A stretch of DNA of 16,518 nt, taken from the NCBI GenBank assembly GCA_003661185.1, contig QMVQ01000013.1, positions 1 through 16,518 on the forward strand, read 5' to 3'. The notes beneath the pieces were generated by a model. That model saw only the letters and a program-made list of their open reading frames with translations. It did not search any database and had not been told where the DNA came from. The DNA comes from Candidatus Alkanophagales archaeon (GTDB lineage Archaea > Halobacteriota > Syntropharchaeia > Alkanophagales > B39-G2). Position 1 is the first letter of the stretch; the number at the start of each line of letters is the position of its first letter. The position numbers and the translations under genes were made by a program. Positions 6,969 to 14,489 of the stretch are shown here, piece by piece.

Positions 6969-8297
6969 TCACATTTTCGTCTCGTCCAGCACTCTTTCAA
7001 TCTTGTGGAAAATCACGGGCAGCCCTGAGAACGACACCCATCTTATCTCGGCTTCGACGCCTAATTTCTCTCTTATCCGCTCGCAGATACTGCTTGCAAG
7101 CGCCTCCTCGTCTTCCGGACGCACCCAAGGCTCGTGTCGCATGTCTATTTTTAACTTCGTCATCTCATGGGCATACTTCCGAATGGTGAAGGCGCCTTCC
7201 ACAGTCTCCGGGAATTCCTCAATGACACGCCGCACGTCTATTGGGTATATCTCCTTACCGCCCACTTTTATGCGCCACGAAATTCTGTCACGAGGGACAA
7301 GCCGTGCGTGCGTCCTACCGCAGCCGCAGCGTTCTGTCTCCAGATACGCAACGTCCTCAGTGCCGTAGCGTATGAAAGGCATGTCCCTCGCAAACAAACT
7401 TGTGACGACAACCTCGCCGCTCTCGCCTGAGTCCGGCGGAATCACATCGCCGCTGTCCGGGTCAAGAATCTCAACGTGGAACATGTCTTCCCAGAAATGG
7501 TTACCGTTGTGCTCCGGGCATTCCACCGCCACGATATGGCTCTCAGAGCAGCCGTAGAGGTCATAGACGCCGCCAGTGATGCCGAACTCTTGCATGAGGT
7601 GTTCCTTAAACTTTGGCGGGAAAGATTCACCGCCGCACACGAGGTTTCTCACGCCGCCGTAAAGCTCGTGCGGCTCTTTCCCGGTGTGTTCACGAATCTC
7701 GTCCCGGATCGCCATGAGCAGCGGCTGGTCCATGAACATGAAATCAGGCTTGAAACCCGCAAGCCAGACATAGCGCTCTGCGGTTATCGGATGCACGAAG
7801 TCGATCATGAGATGCATGCCGAACCGCCGGTATGCCGTGACCGAAGGCGGTCCGAGCCAGTGCCAGTTTAACTGAATCGTCAGCGCTTTATCGCCGGGGC
7901 GAGCATCCGTCATCCAGAAATGTCGACACATCATCTCCGCACATATCTTAAGTTCGGTCTCAGCATACGTAACGAACGTCGGGATGCCTGTCGTGCCCGT
8001 CGACGGATTTATCAACAGCACGTCCTCCAGCGGCATGCAGAGCAGCCCGGCAAACGGGTCGCCCGTCTTATCCCGCTCCGCCCTGATGTCGTCCTTCCTG
8101 AACACCGGTATCTTTTCAAAGTCTTTGAAGCTCCGAACGTCATCAGGCGTTACGCTCGCCTCTTTAAACCGCTTGTGGTAGAACGGCGAATTATAGTAAG
8201 CGTATCTTATGATCGCACGCAGTCGCCTCAGCTTCAGCTCCTCAAGCTCTGCCCTTGGCAGCCTCTCAATGACGTTCCAATAAGCGCTCTCTTGCAT
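6969..8297 (-). CDS. Phenylacetate-CoA ligase-like AMP-forming acyl-CoA ligase (intact)
   Basis: This is an adenylate-forming ligase of the PaaK branch, which would activate an (aryl)carboxylate as its CoA thioester with ATP. The 442-residue product has the PaaK N-terminal helix (LRAIIRYAYYNSPFYHKRF, 26-44) and an intact glycine-rich ATP loop NPSTGTTGIPT (97-107). Further motifs are YGCSES (248-253), RYGTED (310-315, usually RYRTGD), CGCGRTHARL (324-333) and GGKEIYP in the C-terminal lid (346-352). HKIERV (431-436) carries a lysine in place for adenylation. The start ATG at 8297 follows GGTGGGAGC, which begins at the stop of the previous gene (TGAGGTGGG). It is the last gene of the operon and the only one of three tandem paralogues with a normal ATP loop, so it is probably the working ligase. 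The true substrate is unknown. Confidence 0.92.
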   Translation of the reverse strand: MQESAYWNVIERLPRAELEELKLRRLRAIIRYAYYNSPFYHKRFKEASVTPDDVRSFKDFEKIPVFRKDDIRAERDKTGDPFAGLLCMPLEDVLLINPSTGTTGIPTFVTYAETELKICAEMMCRHFWMTDARPGDKALTIQLNWHWLGPPSVTAYRRFGMHLMIDFVHPITAERYVWLAGFKPDFMFMDQPLLMAIRDEIREHTGKEPHELYGGVRNLVCGGESFPPKFKEHLMQEFGITGGVYDLYGCSESHIVAVECPEHNGNHFWEDMFHVEILDPDSGDVIPPDSGESGEVVVTSLFARDMPFIRYGTEDVAYLETERCGCGRTHARLVPRDRISWRIKVGGKEIYPIDVRRVIEEFPETVEGAFTIRKYAHEMTKLKIDMRHEPWVRPEDEEALASSICERIREKLGVEAEIRWVSFSGLPVIFHKIERVLDETKM

Positions 8298-8306
8298 GCT
8301 CCCACC

Positions 8307-9431
8307 TCACAGGCGCAGGAAAATGCGGCGGTGCGTTCTGCCACAGCCGCAACGCTCGTCCTCAAACGTCGCCGTTATTCCCGTTTTGTATCTAATGAGC
8401 GGCGTCGCCTCCGCGAAAATGTTCGTGAGAACGAGGTCGCCCCACTCCCCGGCACTCACACACTCGCCAGCGGCATCAATAACCTCGACAACGAACGCAT
8501 CCTCCCAAACGTGCAAGCCACAGTGCTCTGCGCAATCCGACGCGTAAAACAGGATGTCCTGAATGTCAAGCAGCGTGAAAACATCTTCTACGCCCCATAC
8601 TTCTTTTATCCTGCTTCGTTTCTCCTCGTTTGCATAAAAAAGCTCGTAAAATGGCGCCCGCAGCACGATGACCCGATACCCAATGGAGCGGGGCGAGAAC
8701 TCCTCCTCCTTAACCACCTTAAAGGAGGTAGTCTCGGAAACTGCCACTTCAACCGTGACTTTTTCGCCCTCGCTCACGGGCGTCAAATAACTCTCAAGCG
8801 TTGCAAGCGCTGTCTCAGTCGTGAAGAGCACGTCGGGCTTGAAAAACCGTCCTGTATGAATCGTTCTCGGCACATCCGGCACGAAGAGCTCCTGCGGGAT
8901 AATTCGGCAGCCTAAAACGCCGCCGACGCTCGTGAGCCCGAAAGTGTGCGACGGGAAGCTGAACGCAAAGCCAAACGCCTCCCACGCCCAGCACTGCACC
9001 TGCACCAAGTCCTTTGGAGCAACGCCCTCCATCACCCAGATCCGCGTCAGCAGCTCCACAACCTCCCGCTGGTCTGCCACCGTCAGCGCAGTAACGACTG
9101 GAATATCCTCAAGCGGCACGAACGGCCACTCTGGCGGCGAAATGCTCAGTATCAGGCGGTCTGCAGGCACGCACAGCCGCCCCCCATAAAAGTCCCCAGA
9201 GTCTTTTACCGCACGCTGCAAATCCTCCCTCGTTACAAGCGGCAACCTCCTCAAATCCTCGACGCCCCGTATCTCGTCGGGCGTCACGCCCGCCTCTCTG
9301 AATCGCTGGTGGTGGAGAGGCGAGCTCTCGTAAACTCGCCGCAGTTGCGCTCTGAGTCTTCGCTCCTGGAGTTTTCTCAGCTCCTCCTTCGGCATTACCT
9401 CCACTTTCGGGTTAAACATGCGATTTTCCAT
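8307..9431 (-). CDS. Truncated PaaK-like ligase paralogue, ATP loop and C-domain missing
   Basis: The 374-residue product aligns from its first residues with the neighbouring ligases: LRAQLRRVYESSPLHHQRFREAG (26-48), then RYKTG (347-351) and CGCGRTHRRIFLRL at the very end. Two essential parts are absent. Where the ATP loop should be it reads SISPPEWPFVPL (96-107), without the Ser/Thr-Gly pattern, and the protein stops about 13 residues after the CGCG motif, so the roughly 110-residue lid domain is gone. The YG.SE motif is also unrecognisable (IQDILFYASDC, 290-300). The frame is otherwise clean, 15 bases after the previous gene and 9 bases before the next, and its TGA is merged with the next ribosome binding site. 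That looks like a maintained non-catalytic paralogue, perhaps a partner subunit, rather than a recent pseudogene (inference). Confidence 0.8.
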   Translation of the reverse strand: MENRMFNPKVEVMPKEELRKLQERRLRAQLRRVYESSPLHHQRFREAGVTPDEIRGVEDLRRLPLVTREDLQRAVKDSGDFYGGRLCVPADRLILSISPPEWPFVPLEDIPVVTALTVADQREVVELLTRIWVMEGVAPKDLVQVQCWAWEAFGFAFSFPSHTFGLTSVGGVLGCRIIPQELFVPDVPRTIHTGRFFKPDVLFTTETALATLESYLTPVSEGEKVTVEVAVSETTSFKVVKEEEFSPRSIGYRVIVLRAPFYELFYANEEKRSRIKEVWGVEDVFTLLDIQDILFYASDCAEHCGLHVWEDAFVVEVIDAAGECVSAGEWGDLVLTNIFAEATPLIRYKTGITATFEDERCGCGRTHRRIFLRL

Positions 9432-9445
9432 GATTCGCTACACTC

Positions 9446-10726
9446 CTACTCAAACTCCCTTTTGTCAACAACAAGTTTTGCGTCCTCATAAAGCTTGTCC
9501 ACAAATTCAACACTCGCCCGCAGCTTTATGACTTCCTTAAGCTCGCTTTCGAGGGTCTTCCGCAACTCCTCGCTCCTGTCCTTGCTTTCAACCACGATTG
9601 TAAGCTCGTCAAGCGTCGCCGGGCGCTCAATCACCATTTGGAACCTCCCAAGCTCGGGATGACGTCGTAACACGCTCTCAACCTGCGAAGGCACTACGAA
9701 CATGCCTCTAACCTTGACGACGTCGCTTACACGCCCCACAATCTTCAGCAGTCTCGAAGAGCTCCTACCGCATTCGCAGACGCCCTCCTCAAGCCCTGCT
9801 GCGAGGTCGCCTGTTCTGTATCTAAGTAGAGGCATGCTCCTGCGTTGTAAGAACGTAGCAACGACCTCACCCGGCTCTCCCGGCGGCACATGCTCCCCAG
9901 TTTTCGGGTCAATTAGCTCCAAAACGATGTCCTCGTAAATATGCAAGCCTCGGACCTTGCCGCTCGCCGCCGCGGGGCACTCCCTCGCCATTATGCCTAC
10001 TTCCGCCGCTGCATATATTTCCATGGGCGCAAGCCCGAAGAGCGCATTAAGCTCCCGCTTCAGGCTGTCAGGCACTGCTTCCCCTGTAAAAACGCCAACT
10101 CTCAGCCGTAAATCCTGTTTCGGCTTTAAGCCAAGCTCTTGCGCACGTTTGCCAATCTGCATTAAGAAACTCGGCGTGCCCACGAACGCCGTTACGGAGG
10201 CAGCCCGCATCACCTGTATGTGCATGTCGGTGAAGCCCGTGCCCGCAGGAATGACCGCAGCGCCAATCCTGCGACAGGCATCGTCGAAGACAGTGCCGGC
10301 GGGCACCCAGTTATATGCAAATGCCACGTCCACGACGTCGCCCGCTCGGACGCCGCACGTGTAGAAGCATGCTGCACACATTTCCACGGCATTTTCCAGC
10401 TCGTCCTTCGTCAGCGGGTAAAAAATGGGACCGGGTGATATAAAGATCCTTACAACTTTATCCGGCGGCACCGCCAGGAATTCGCCAAACGGCGGCTTCT
10501 CCCGCTCGTTCTCTATAATTTCAAGCTTTGAAATCATTGGAACCTTTTCGAAGAAGTCATCAAGATTCTTAATGTCCTCAGGACGTAGCCCCCGCTCATC
10601 GAACTGCCGGCGGTAGTAAGGCGAATGCTCATAGGCATATTTGACGTATTCGAGCAGCAGTTTTTCTTGATGCGCTCGCAACTTCTCAGGCGGCAGCGCT
10701 TCCACCTCAGGACGCCAAAACTCCAT
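9446..10726 (-). CDS. PaaK-like AMP-forming ligase with substituted ATP loop
   Basis: The 426-residue product has full PaaK-like architecture: an N-terminal helix LLEYVKYAYEHSPYYRRQF (24-42), RYRTGD (302-307), ECGRSSSRL (318-326), the hinge GRVSDVVKVRG (331-341) and a C-terminal lid ending in KLVVDKRE with a possible catalytic Lys. The ATP loop, however, reads ISPGPIFYPLT (96-106) rather than SSGTTGKPT. I recall the SPGPIY-type loop from other anaerobe PaaK homologues, so it may mark a subfamily rather than a dead enzyme. Start: ATG at 10726, with GGGATG in front. It is the first of three tandem paralogues, and the region around residues 237-247 (IYAAAEVGIMA) replaces the usual YG.TE motif. 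Substrate unknown. Confidence 0.88.
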   Translation of the reverse strand: MEFWRPEVEALPPEKLRAHQEKLLLEYVKYAYEHSPYYRRQFDERGLRPEDIKNLDDFFEKVPMISKLEIIENEREKPPFGEFLAVPPDKVVRIFISPGPIFYPLTKDELENAVEMCAACFYTCGVRAGDVVDVAFAYNWVPAGTVFDDACRRIGAAVIPAGTGFTDMHIQVMRAASVTAFVGTPSFLMQIGKRAQELGLKPKQDLRLRVGVFTGEAVPDSLKRELNALFGLAPMEIYAAAEVGIMARECPAAASGKVRGLHIYEDIVLELIDPKTGEHVPPGEPGEVVATFLQRRSMPLLRYRTGDLAAGLEEGVCECGRSSSRLLKIVGRVSDVVKVRGMFVVPSQVESVLRRHPELGRFQMVIERPATLDELTIVVESKDRSEELRKTLESELKEVIKLRASVEFVDKLYEDAKLVVDKREFE

Positions 10727-10735
10727 AACGCATCC

Positions 10736-11008
10736 CTAAATATCGATAACGGCGCCCAACTCTTGCGCCCGCTTCACGGCTTCGTCCCGCTCGTAAAACC
10801 ACTCCACTGCCTTGCCCTTTGCGACTTTTATTGACATGTTGCCGACAAGCTCCACAATCACGTATTTGGGAAAAGGTTTAAGAGACGGGGGGTCCTCTCG
10901 AATCATCACCCGCCGCCTCGTGCTCTTCATTATGCCCATGCACACCTGCTTCCCGCCGCTGATGATTTCCACCAAAATGAGCTTTGGTGTCGCTGTCTGC
11001 GCCTGCAT
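10736..11008 (-). CDS. Small protein of unknown function (90 aa)
   Basis: The 90-residue product is not recognised. It is basic in the middle (KSTRRRVMI) and seems to alternate beta strands (LILVEII, YVIVELV) with a C-terminal helix EWFYERDEAVKRAQELG (69-85), compatible with a small alpha/beta domain. It has one cysteine and no signal peptide. The start ATG at 11008 follows AGGGGGCTCGAGT, and the gene lies 11 bases from the Fe-S protein before it and 9 bases from the ligase after it, so it belongs to the operon. A role as an accessory subunit of the oxidoreductase or ligase is a guess from position only. Confidence 0.7.
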   Translation of the reverse strand: MQAQTATPKLILVEIISGGKQVCMGIMKSTRRRVMIREDPPSLKPFPKYVIVELVGNMSIKVAKGKAVEWFYERDEAVKRAQELGAVIDI

Positions 11009-11019
11009 ACTCGAGCCCC

Positions 11020-12249
11020 CTAAAGGGCGTTCGCCAACAGCTCCACGAGGTCAAGCACCTCGATGCTCTTACCGGAGGCTGCGACCGCGTCCTTGAAGTT
11101 GTGCACGCAGAACGGGCACGGCGTGACTAAGGTTTGAGCACCAGTCTCTTCAACCTCTTTCAGGCGTTCGATTGCCGTCCACACGGCGAAGTCATCGAAT
11201 GCCGCCTTCACGCCTCCGCCAGAGCCGCAACACCAGCTCTGCTCCCTGTTCCTCTTCATCTCCACGAGTTCCACACCTGGCACCGCTTTTACAAGCTCAC
11301 GTGGCGGCTCGTAGACAGCGGCAAAGCCCAAATGCCGCCCGAGGTGGCAAGGGTCGTGGTATGTGACCTTCCTCTGCATTTCCTTGAATTTCAGCTTCCC
11401 CTCCTTAACGAGCTGCGGCAGGTATTCCGAGACGTGCAGGCACTCGAATCCGAGGTCGCCGAAAAGCTGCGGATAGTCCTCCTTGAACGTGCGGTAGCAG
11501 CCCGCACAGGAGAAGATGACGGTCTTCACGCCCATCTGCTTCAGCGTTTCGACATTATGCTTTGCGGTTTCGACAGCCGCTGATTTCTGCCCGGTGCGCA
11601 ACAGCGGCGAGCCGCAGCACCACTCGTCGCTCATGACGCCGAAGTCCACGCCCGCAGCTTTTAGCAACTTCACCGTCGAAACAGCAATGCTCGGCTCTCG
11701 GTAAGATGATGTGCAGCCGACGAAGTAGATAACCTCGGCATTCTTCACGGGCGGCTCTCCGACGTCGGACGACGCAAAACACGCCCGCCGCTTCTCGTGC
11801 GGCTCGTTGTAGGGGTTGTGGTTGAGCTTGATGCTCTCAGCAAACGCCTTCTGTGCAGGGAGCGGCCCCCAGCCAAGTTCTTCAGAAAGGACCGTCCGTA
11901 ACGCCTCGAAGGCTTCGACGTGGTCGATGCCCATGACGTCGGTGCCCTGTGTAACGTGCCCTTTACACTGCTGCCGGCAGCCGCCGCACACCGTGCACGC
12001 ATAAATGATCTCGAGGAGGCGTTCTGACGGCTCCTTTATGTCGCGCTCGGCGATTGCCCGTAGCGTTTCCAGCCTGCCGGAGCCGTAGTAAGCTTCGTAT
12101 TTGAAATACTCACCGCTCGGGCATATCGGCAATGGTGCGCCGAGCTTGTGATAATTCACGAAGTGGCAAGTTCGCTCCTTGCCGCAGCGATATGCCCATG
12201 CCGCATACTTGCGCAGCGACTCTATGACGTTTTCAAGAATCGTGACCAT
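11020..12249 (-). CDS. Fe-S oxidoreductase with two CCG domains (HdrD/GlpC-like)
   Basis: The 409-residue protein is an electron-transfer subunit of the HdrD/GlpC/LldE type. It has a [4Fe-4S] motif CTVCGGCRQQC (Cys85, 88, 91, 95), then two cysteine-rich CCG domains. The first has Cys179, WCCGSP (211-212), and Cys248/251 in CAGC; the second has Cys301 (HDPCHLG), WCCGSG (340-341) and Cys378/381 in CPFC. Only one standard ferredoxin motif is present. Upstream Cys22, Cys28 and Cys43 (the last in PICPSG) may form a second, irregular site in place of the usual second CxxCxxC. It follows the FAD oxidase by 13 bases, with ribosome binding site GAGGTGGTAAA before ATG 12249. Such pairs act as flavoprotein plus Fe-S partner in D-lactate and glycolate oxidation, so it probably takes electrons from that enzyme. 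Confidence 0.9.
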   Translation of the reverse strand: MVTILENVIESLRKYAAWAYRCGKERTCHFVNYHKLGAPLPICPSGEYFKYEAYYGSGRLETLRAIAERDIKEPSERLLEIIYACTVCGGCRQQCKGHVTQGTDVMGIDHVEAFEALRTVLSEELGWGPLPAQKAFAESIKLNHNPYNEPHEKRRACFASSDVGEPPVKNAEVIYFVGCTSSYREPSIAVSTVKLLKAAGVDFGVMSDEWCCGSPLLRTGQKSAAVETAKHNVETLKQMGVKTVIFSCAGCYRTFKEDYPQLFGDLGFECLHVSEYLPQLVKEGKLKFKEMQRKVTYHDPCHLGRHLGFAAVYEPPRELVKAVPGVELVEMKRNREQSWCCGSGGGVKAAFDDFAVWTAIERLKEVEETGAQTLVTPCPFCVHNFKDAVAASGKSIEVLDLVELLANAL

Positions 12250-12262
12250 TTTACCACCTCAC

Positions 12263-13693
12263 TCACACAAAGACCTTTCCGGGGTTCATTATGTCGTGCG
12301 GGTCGATGAGGTCTTTGATTGCCTTCCAGAGCTTTGCGTAATTGCCCATCAGCGGGAGGGCTGCGCTCATGTTTCCGGGGTTCGGTCTGAAGTAAGCGTA
12401 GGCGCCCATTTCGATGATTTTCTGGTGATATTCGTCGGTGAAGTTGATGAGTTTTTGCCGCTCCTCCTCGTTGGTCGGATCGAACCATGTTTCGACTTCA
12501 TAATAGCAACTCTGCCCGTGCTTGCAGTAGTCAAATGGCGCAATGAACCAGCCGCACGTGTCGTAGTCAAGCCCGTGTTTCAGCCAGAGCTTCTTTGTCT
12601 CCTCATGATACACCGGAGCCAATTTCATCTGAGCGAAGAACGGCACCGCATAGTAGCTACCGAGGCGGAACCACGAAGCGACGTCCCTTGGATACGTCAT
12701 CTCGTTGACCAAGTCCTCAGGCATCGGGAATATCTCGCCGCCCGCCACGTAGTTGGAATTCCTCACGATATTCTCCGCCATTTCCCTCTCCCATTCCATC
12801 CGCCCTTTCGTCTCCTCGGTGCCTTCGATGGCGAGCCAGACGACGTATTCGCCCCACGTGCCTTTAAACTCCATGACGTCTTCCGCTCGACCTGAGAAAA
12901 TCATAGCGAAGCCGAGCCAGTGCATGCCCATGCAACTCGTGCCGATTTCGTATTTGCCGAATTCAAGAATCACACGCACGAGCTCGTTCAAGTCGTCGTA
13001 ACCCGCAACGACCCAGTCCTTAATGTCGCAATACGGGAAGAGCTTTGCGCACATTTTTGTGATGACGCCCATGGTGCCGGGTTGGTTCTGGAAGAGCCCT
13101 GTCAAGTCGGGACCCTGCCCGTATCTCGAATACGGACCGGGCGAGTTCGGGAAGCCCCAAGAGCCCGTGTATAAGACCTCGCCGTTGGGCAGGACAACCT
13201 CCATGGAGAGCACGTTCTCGATACCATCTTTCCACTGGTGGTGGTAAAGCCCTCGGAGCGAGTAGTTTGCGACTGCGGACGCCGTCGCCGGGCATCCCGG
13301 AACTGCGGGGCGGACGCCATGTTTCATACACTCTGAAGCGAGCTGCGCGATCGTGACGCCGGGCTCGATGACGCATGCCATCATTTCAGTGTTAATCTCA
13401 AGGATGCGGTTCATCTTCCGCATGTCCAGCATGATGCCGCCCTGCGTGGGGATGCAGAGCCCTCTGACGTTAATTCCGGCGCTGTAAGGGATCACTGGGA
13501 TGCGCTCTCGGTATGCGAGCCGCATCACCGCTTGCACTTCCTCTCTTGACTTCGGGCGGACGACGTAGTCCGGACGCATCGGTGGCACGAACGGCCATTG
13601 CTGGTCCCTTGCATACGTCCAAAGCACTTCTTCGTCGTCAGTTACGTTCTCCTCTCCAACAATATCCTCCAAATGTCTAACTAATCTACTCAT
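12263..13693 (-). CDS. FAD-linked oxidoreductase, PCMH/VAO superfamily
   Basis: The 476-residue flavoprotein has a PCMH-type FAD domain over about residues 38-221: RPDYVVRPKSREEVQAVMRLA (40-60), PVIPYSAGIN (66-75), CVIEPGVTIAQL (107-118), MEVVLPNGEVLYTGS (164-178), and YGQGPDLTGLF.. PGTMGVITK (191-213). It ends DPHDIMNPGKVFV, typical of the family. The superfamily includes D-lactate/glycolate dehydrogenases and 4-cresol/vanillyl alcohol oxidising enzymes. The VVLPNGEV-TG-GPDLTGLF stretch looks to me close to the cresol branch, but PGTMG resembles the lactate branch, so the substrate is open. Its neighbours are an unknown protein 9 bases upstream and the CCG Fe-S partner 13 bases downstream. 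Start: ATG 13693 behind GGGTGGTCAT, which follows the previous stop directly. It is cytoplasmic, as no signal peptide is visible. Confidence 0.9.
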   Translation of the reverse strand: MSRLVRHLEDIVGEENVTDDEEVLWTYARDQQWPFVPPMRPDYVVRPKSREEVQAVMRLAYRERIPVIPYSAGINVRGLCIPTQGGIMLDMRKMNRILEINTEMMACVIEPGVTIAQLASECMKHGVRPAVPGCPATASAVANYSLRGLYHHQWKDGIENVLSMEVVLPNGEVLYTGSWGFPNSPGPYSRYGQGPDLTGLFQNQPGTMGVITKMCAKLFPYCDIKDWVVAGYDDLNELVRVILEFGKYEIGTSCMGMHWLGFAMIFSGRAEDVMEFKGTWGEYVVWLAIEGTEETKGRMEWEREMAENIVRNSNYVAGGEIFPMPEDLVNEMTYPRDVASWFRLGSYYAVPFFAQMKLAPVYHEETKKLWLKHGLDYDTCGWFIAPFDYCKHGQSCYYEVETWFDPTNEEERQKLINFTDEYHQKIIEMGAYAYFRPNPGNMSAALPLMGNYAKLWKAIKDLIDPHDIMNPGKVFV

Positions 13694-13702
13694 ATGACCA
13701 CC

Positions 13703-14389
13703 CTATCGTAACGGCCAAGTCACCTCCCTCAGCCACTTCTGGAATCTGTCCTTGCTCATCAATAAGAAGCCCTTCATCGTCGGTGGTAGCGGAAACATGT
13801 CGAAGCGTCTCGGCTTGAGATGCCAATTGTCGTAGAGGATGCCTGCTGCTGCGTCCACATCATCAGGATAAGACCGAGGTTCGTAAATCCGCTGCTCCGA
13901 GAGTGGCTTGTCCTGCTCCACGGTCGGAGCGTTCGCAAAGTCTTCGAGGTATAAAGCTTCGACGTGCAGCTTCCGGCTCTTGTCAGGTCTCGTCGGCGCA
14001 ATCGCTTCATGCATCAGCTTGATGCCCTCTTCGAGGGGATATTGCTTGAATATTTCAGTAACAGGCACGTCGAGCGTCGGGTGCTTTATCCCGGCAAGGT
14101 CAAGCTCCTCGTAAGTCACAGAGTAGCCGTAGTCCACGAAGTTAAGGTGCACGTGTTTTATGTTTCTTGCCTCATCGAGCCAGCACGTGATGACCTCCGC
14201 TTTCATTCCGAGGAGCATTCGCTTCTCGGACGCTGCTGGTCTGATTTTATATACGATCCACGGCCAGAACTCGCCATACGCGGGCGTGTCCGGCGGAATC
14301 TTGCCCTCCTTTGCCTGCACGTTCTTCTCGACCGCCTCTTTCGCCCTGAAAATGATTTCTTCGACCAGTTCCTGTTCCGAAAATCCCAT
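13703..14389 (-). CDS. Protein of unknown function, first gene of the FAD oxidase operon
   Basis: The 228-residue product is unrecognised. It starts MGFSEQELVEEIIFRAKEAV with an acidic amphipathic helix and is rich in aromatic residues and prolines (GEFWPWIVYKIRP, 39-51; RRFDMFPLPPTMKGFLL, 193-209). Only one cysteine is present and there is no membrane segment or signal peptide. It could be a soluble partner or assembly subunit of the flavoprotein. Evidence for linkage is the strong promoter just upstream, the GAGGTGGTCTA ribosome binding site before ATG 14389, and only 9 bases to the FAD oxidase, whose ribosome binding site begins at this gene's TAG. No homology is claimed. Confidence 0.82.
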   Translation of the reverse strand: MGFSEQELVEEIIFRAKEAVEKNVQAKEGKIPPDTPAYGEFWPWIVYKIRPAASEKRMLLGMKAEVITCWLDEARNIKHVHLNFVDYGYSVTYEELDLAGIKHPTLDVPVTEIFKQYPLEEGIKLMHEAIAPTRPDKSRKLHVEALYLEDFANAPTVEQDKPLSEQRIYEPRSYPDDVDAAAGILYDNWHLKPRRFDMFPLPPTMKGFLLMSKDRFQKWLREVTWPLR

Positions 14390-14427
14390 TAGACCACCTC
14401 AACCGCTGAGATTTTCATTAAATATAG

Positions 14428-14442
14428 TTATATAATTTTCGG
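14428..14442 (-). promoter_or_regulatory. BRE/TATA promoter for the unknown-FAD-CCG-ligase operon
   Basis: On the minus strand 14442-14428 reads CCGAAAATTATATAA, a purine-rich BRE followed by a TATA box, in the 100-base AT-rich gap between the ferredoxin gene end (14490) and ATG 14389. A start about 25 bases downstream falls near 14405, leaving a leader of about 15 bases that still contains the GAGGTGGT ribosome binding site. A second AT-rich stretch (AAAATATAAACC, 14454-14443) lies just upstream and could act as an alternative box. It suggests the seven genes down to 6969 can be transcribed separately from the AOR genes. Confidence 0.6.
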
Positions 14443-14489
14443 TTTATATTTTGCACATTGAGATGGCGTGCTCAGCCACTGCAACGCCG

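Noticed and set aside
7920..8915. 331-codon plus-strand open frame
   Set aside because: It lies antisense across two clear PaaK-like genes, has no domain-like sequence and spans their intergenic junction. It is a by-product of GC-rich codon use on the other strand.
12179..12895. 238-codon plus-strand open frame
   Set aside because: Antisense to the FAD oxidase and CCG genes, with no recognisable motifs or ribosome binding site; a shadow frame.
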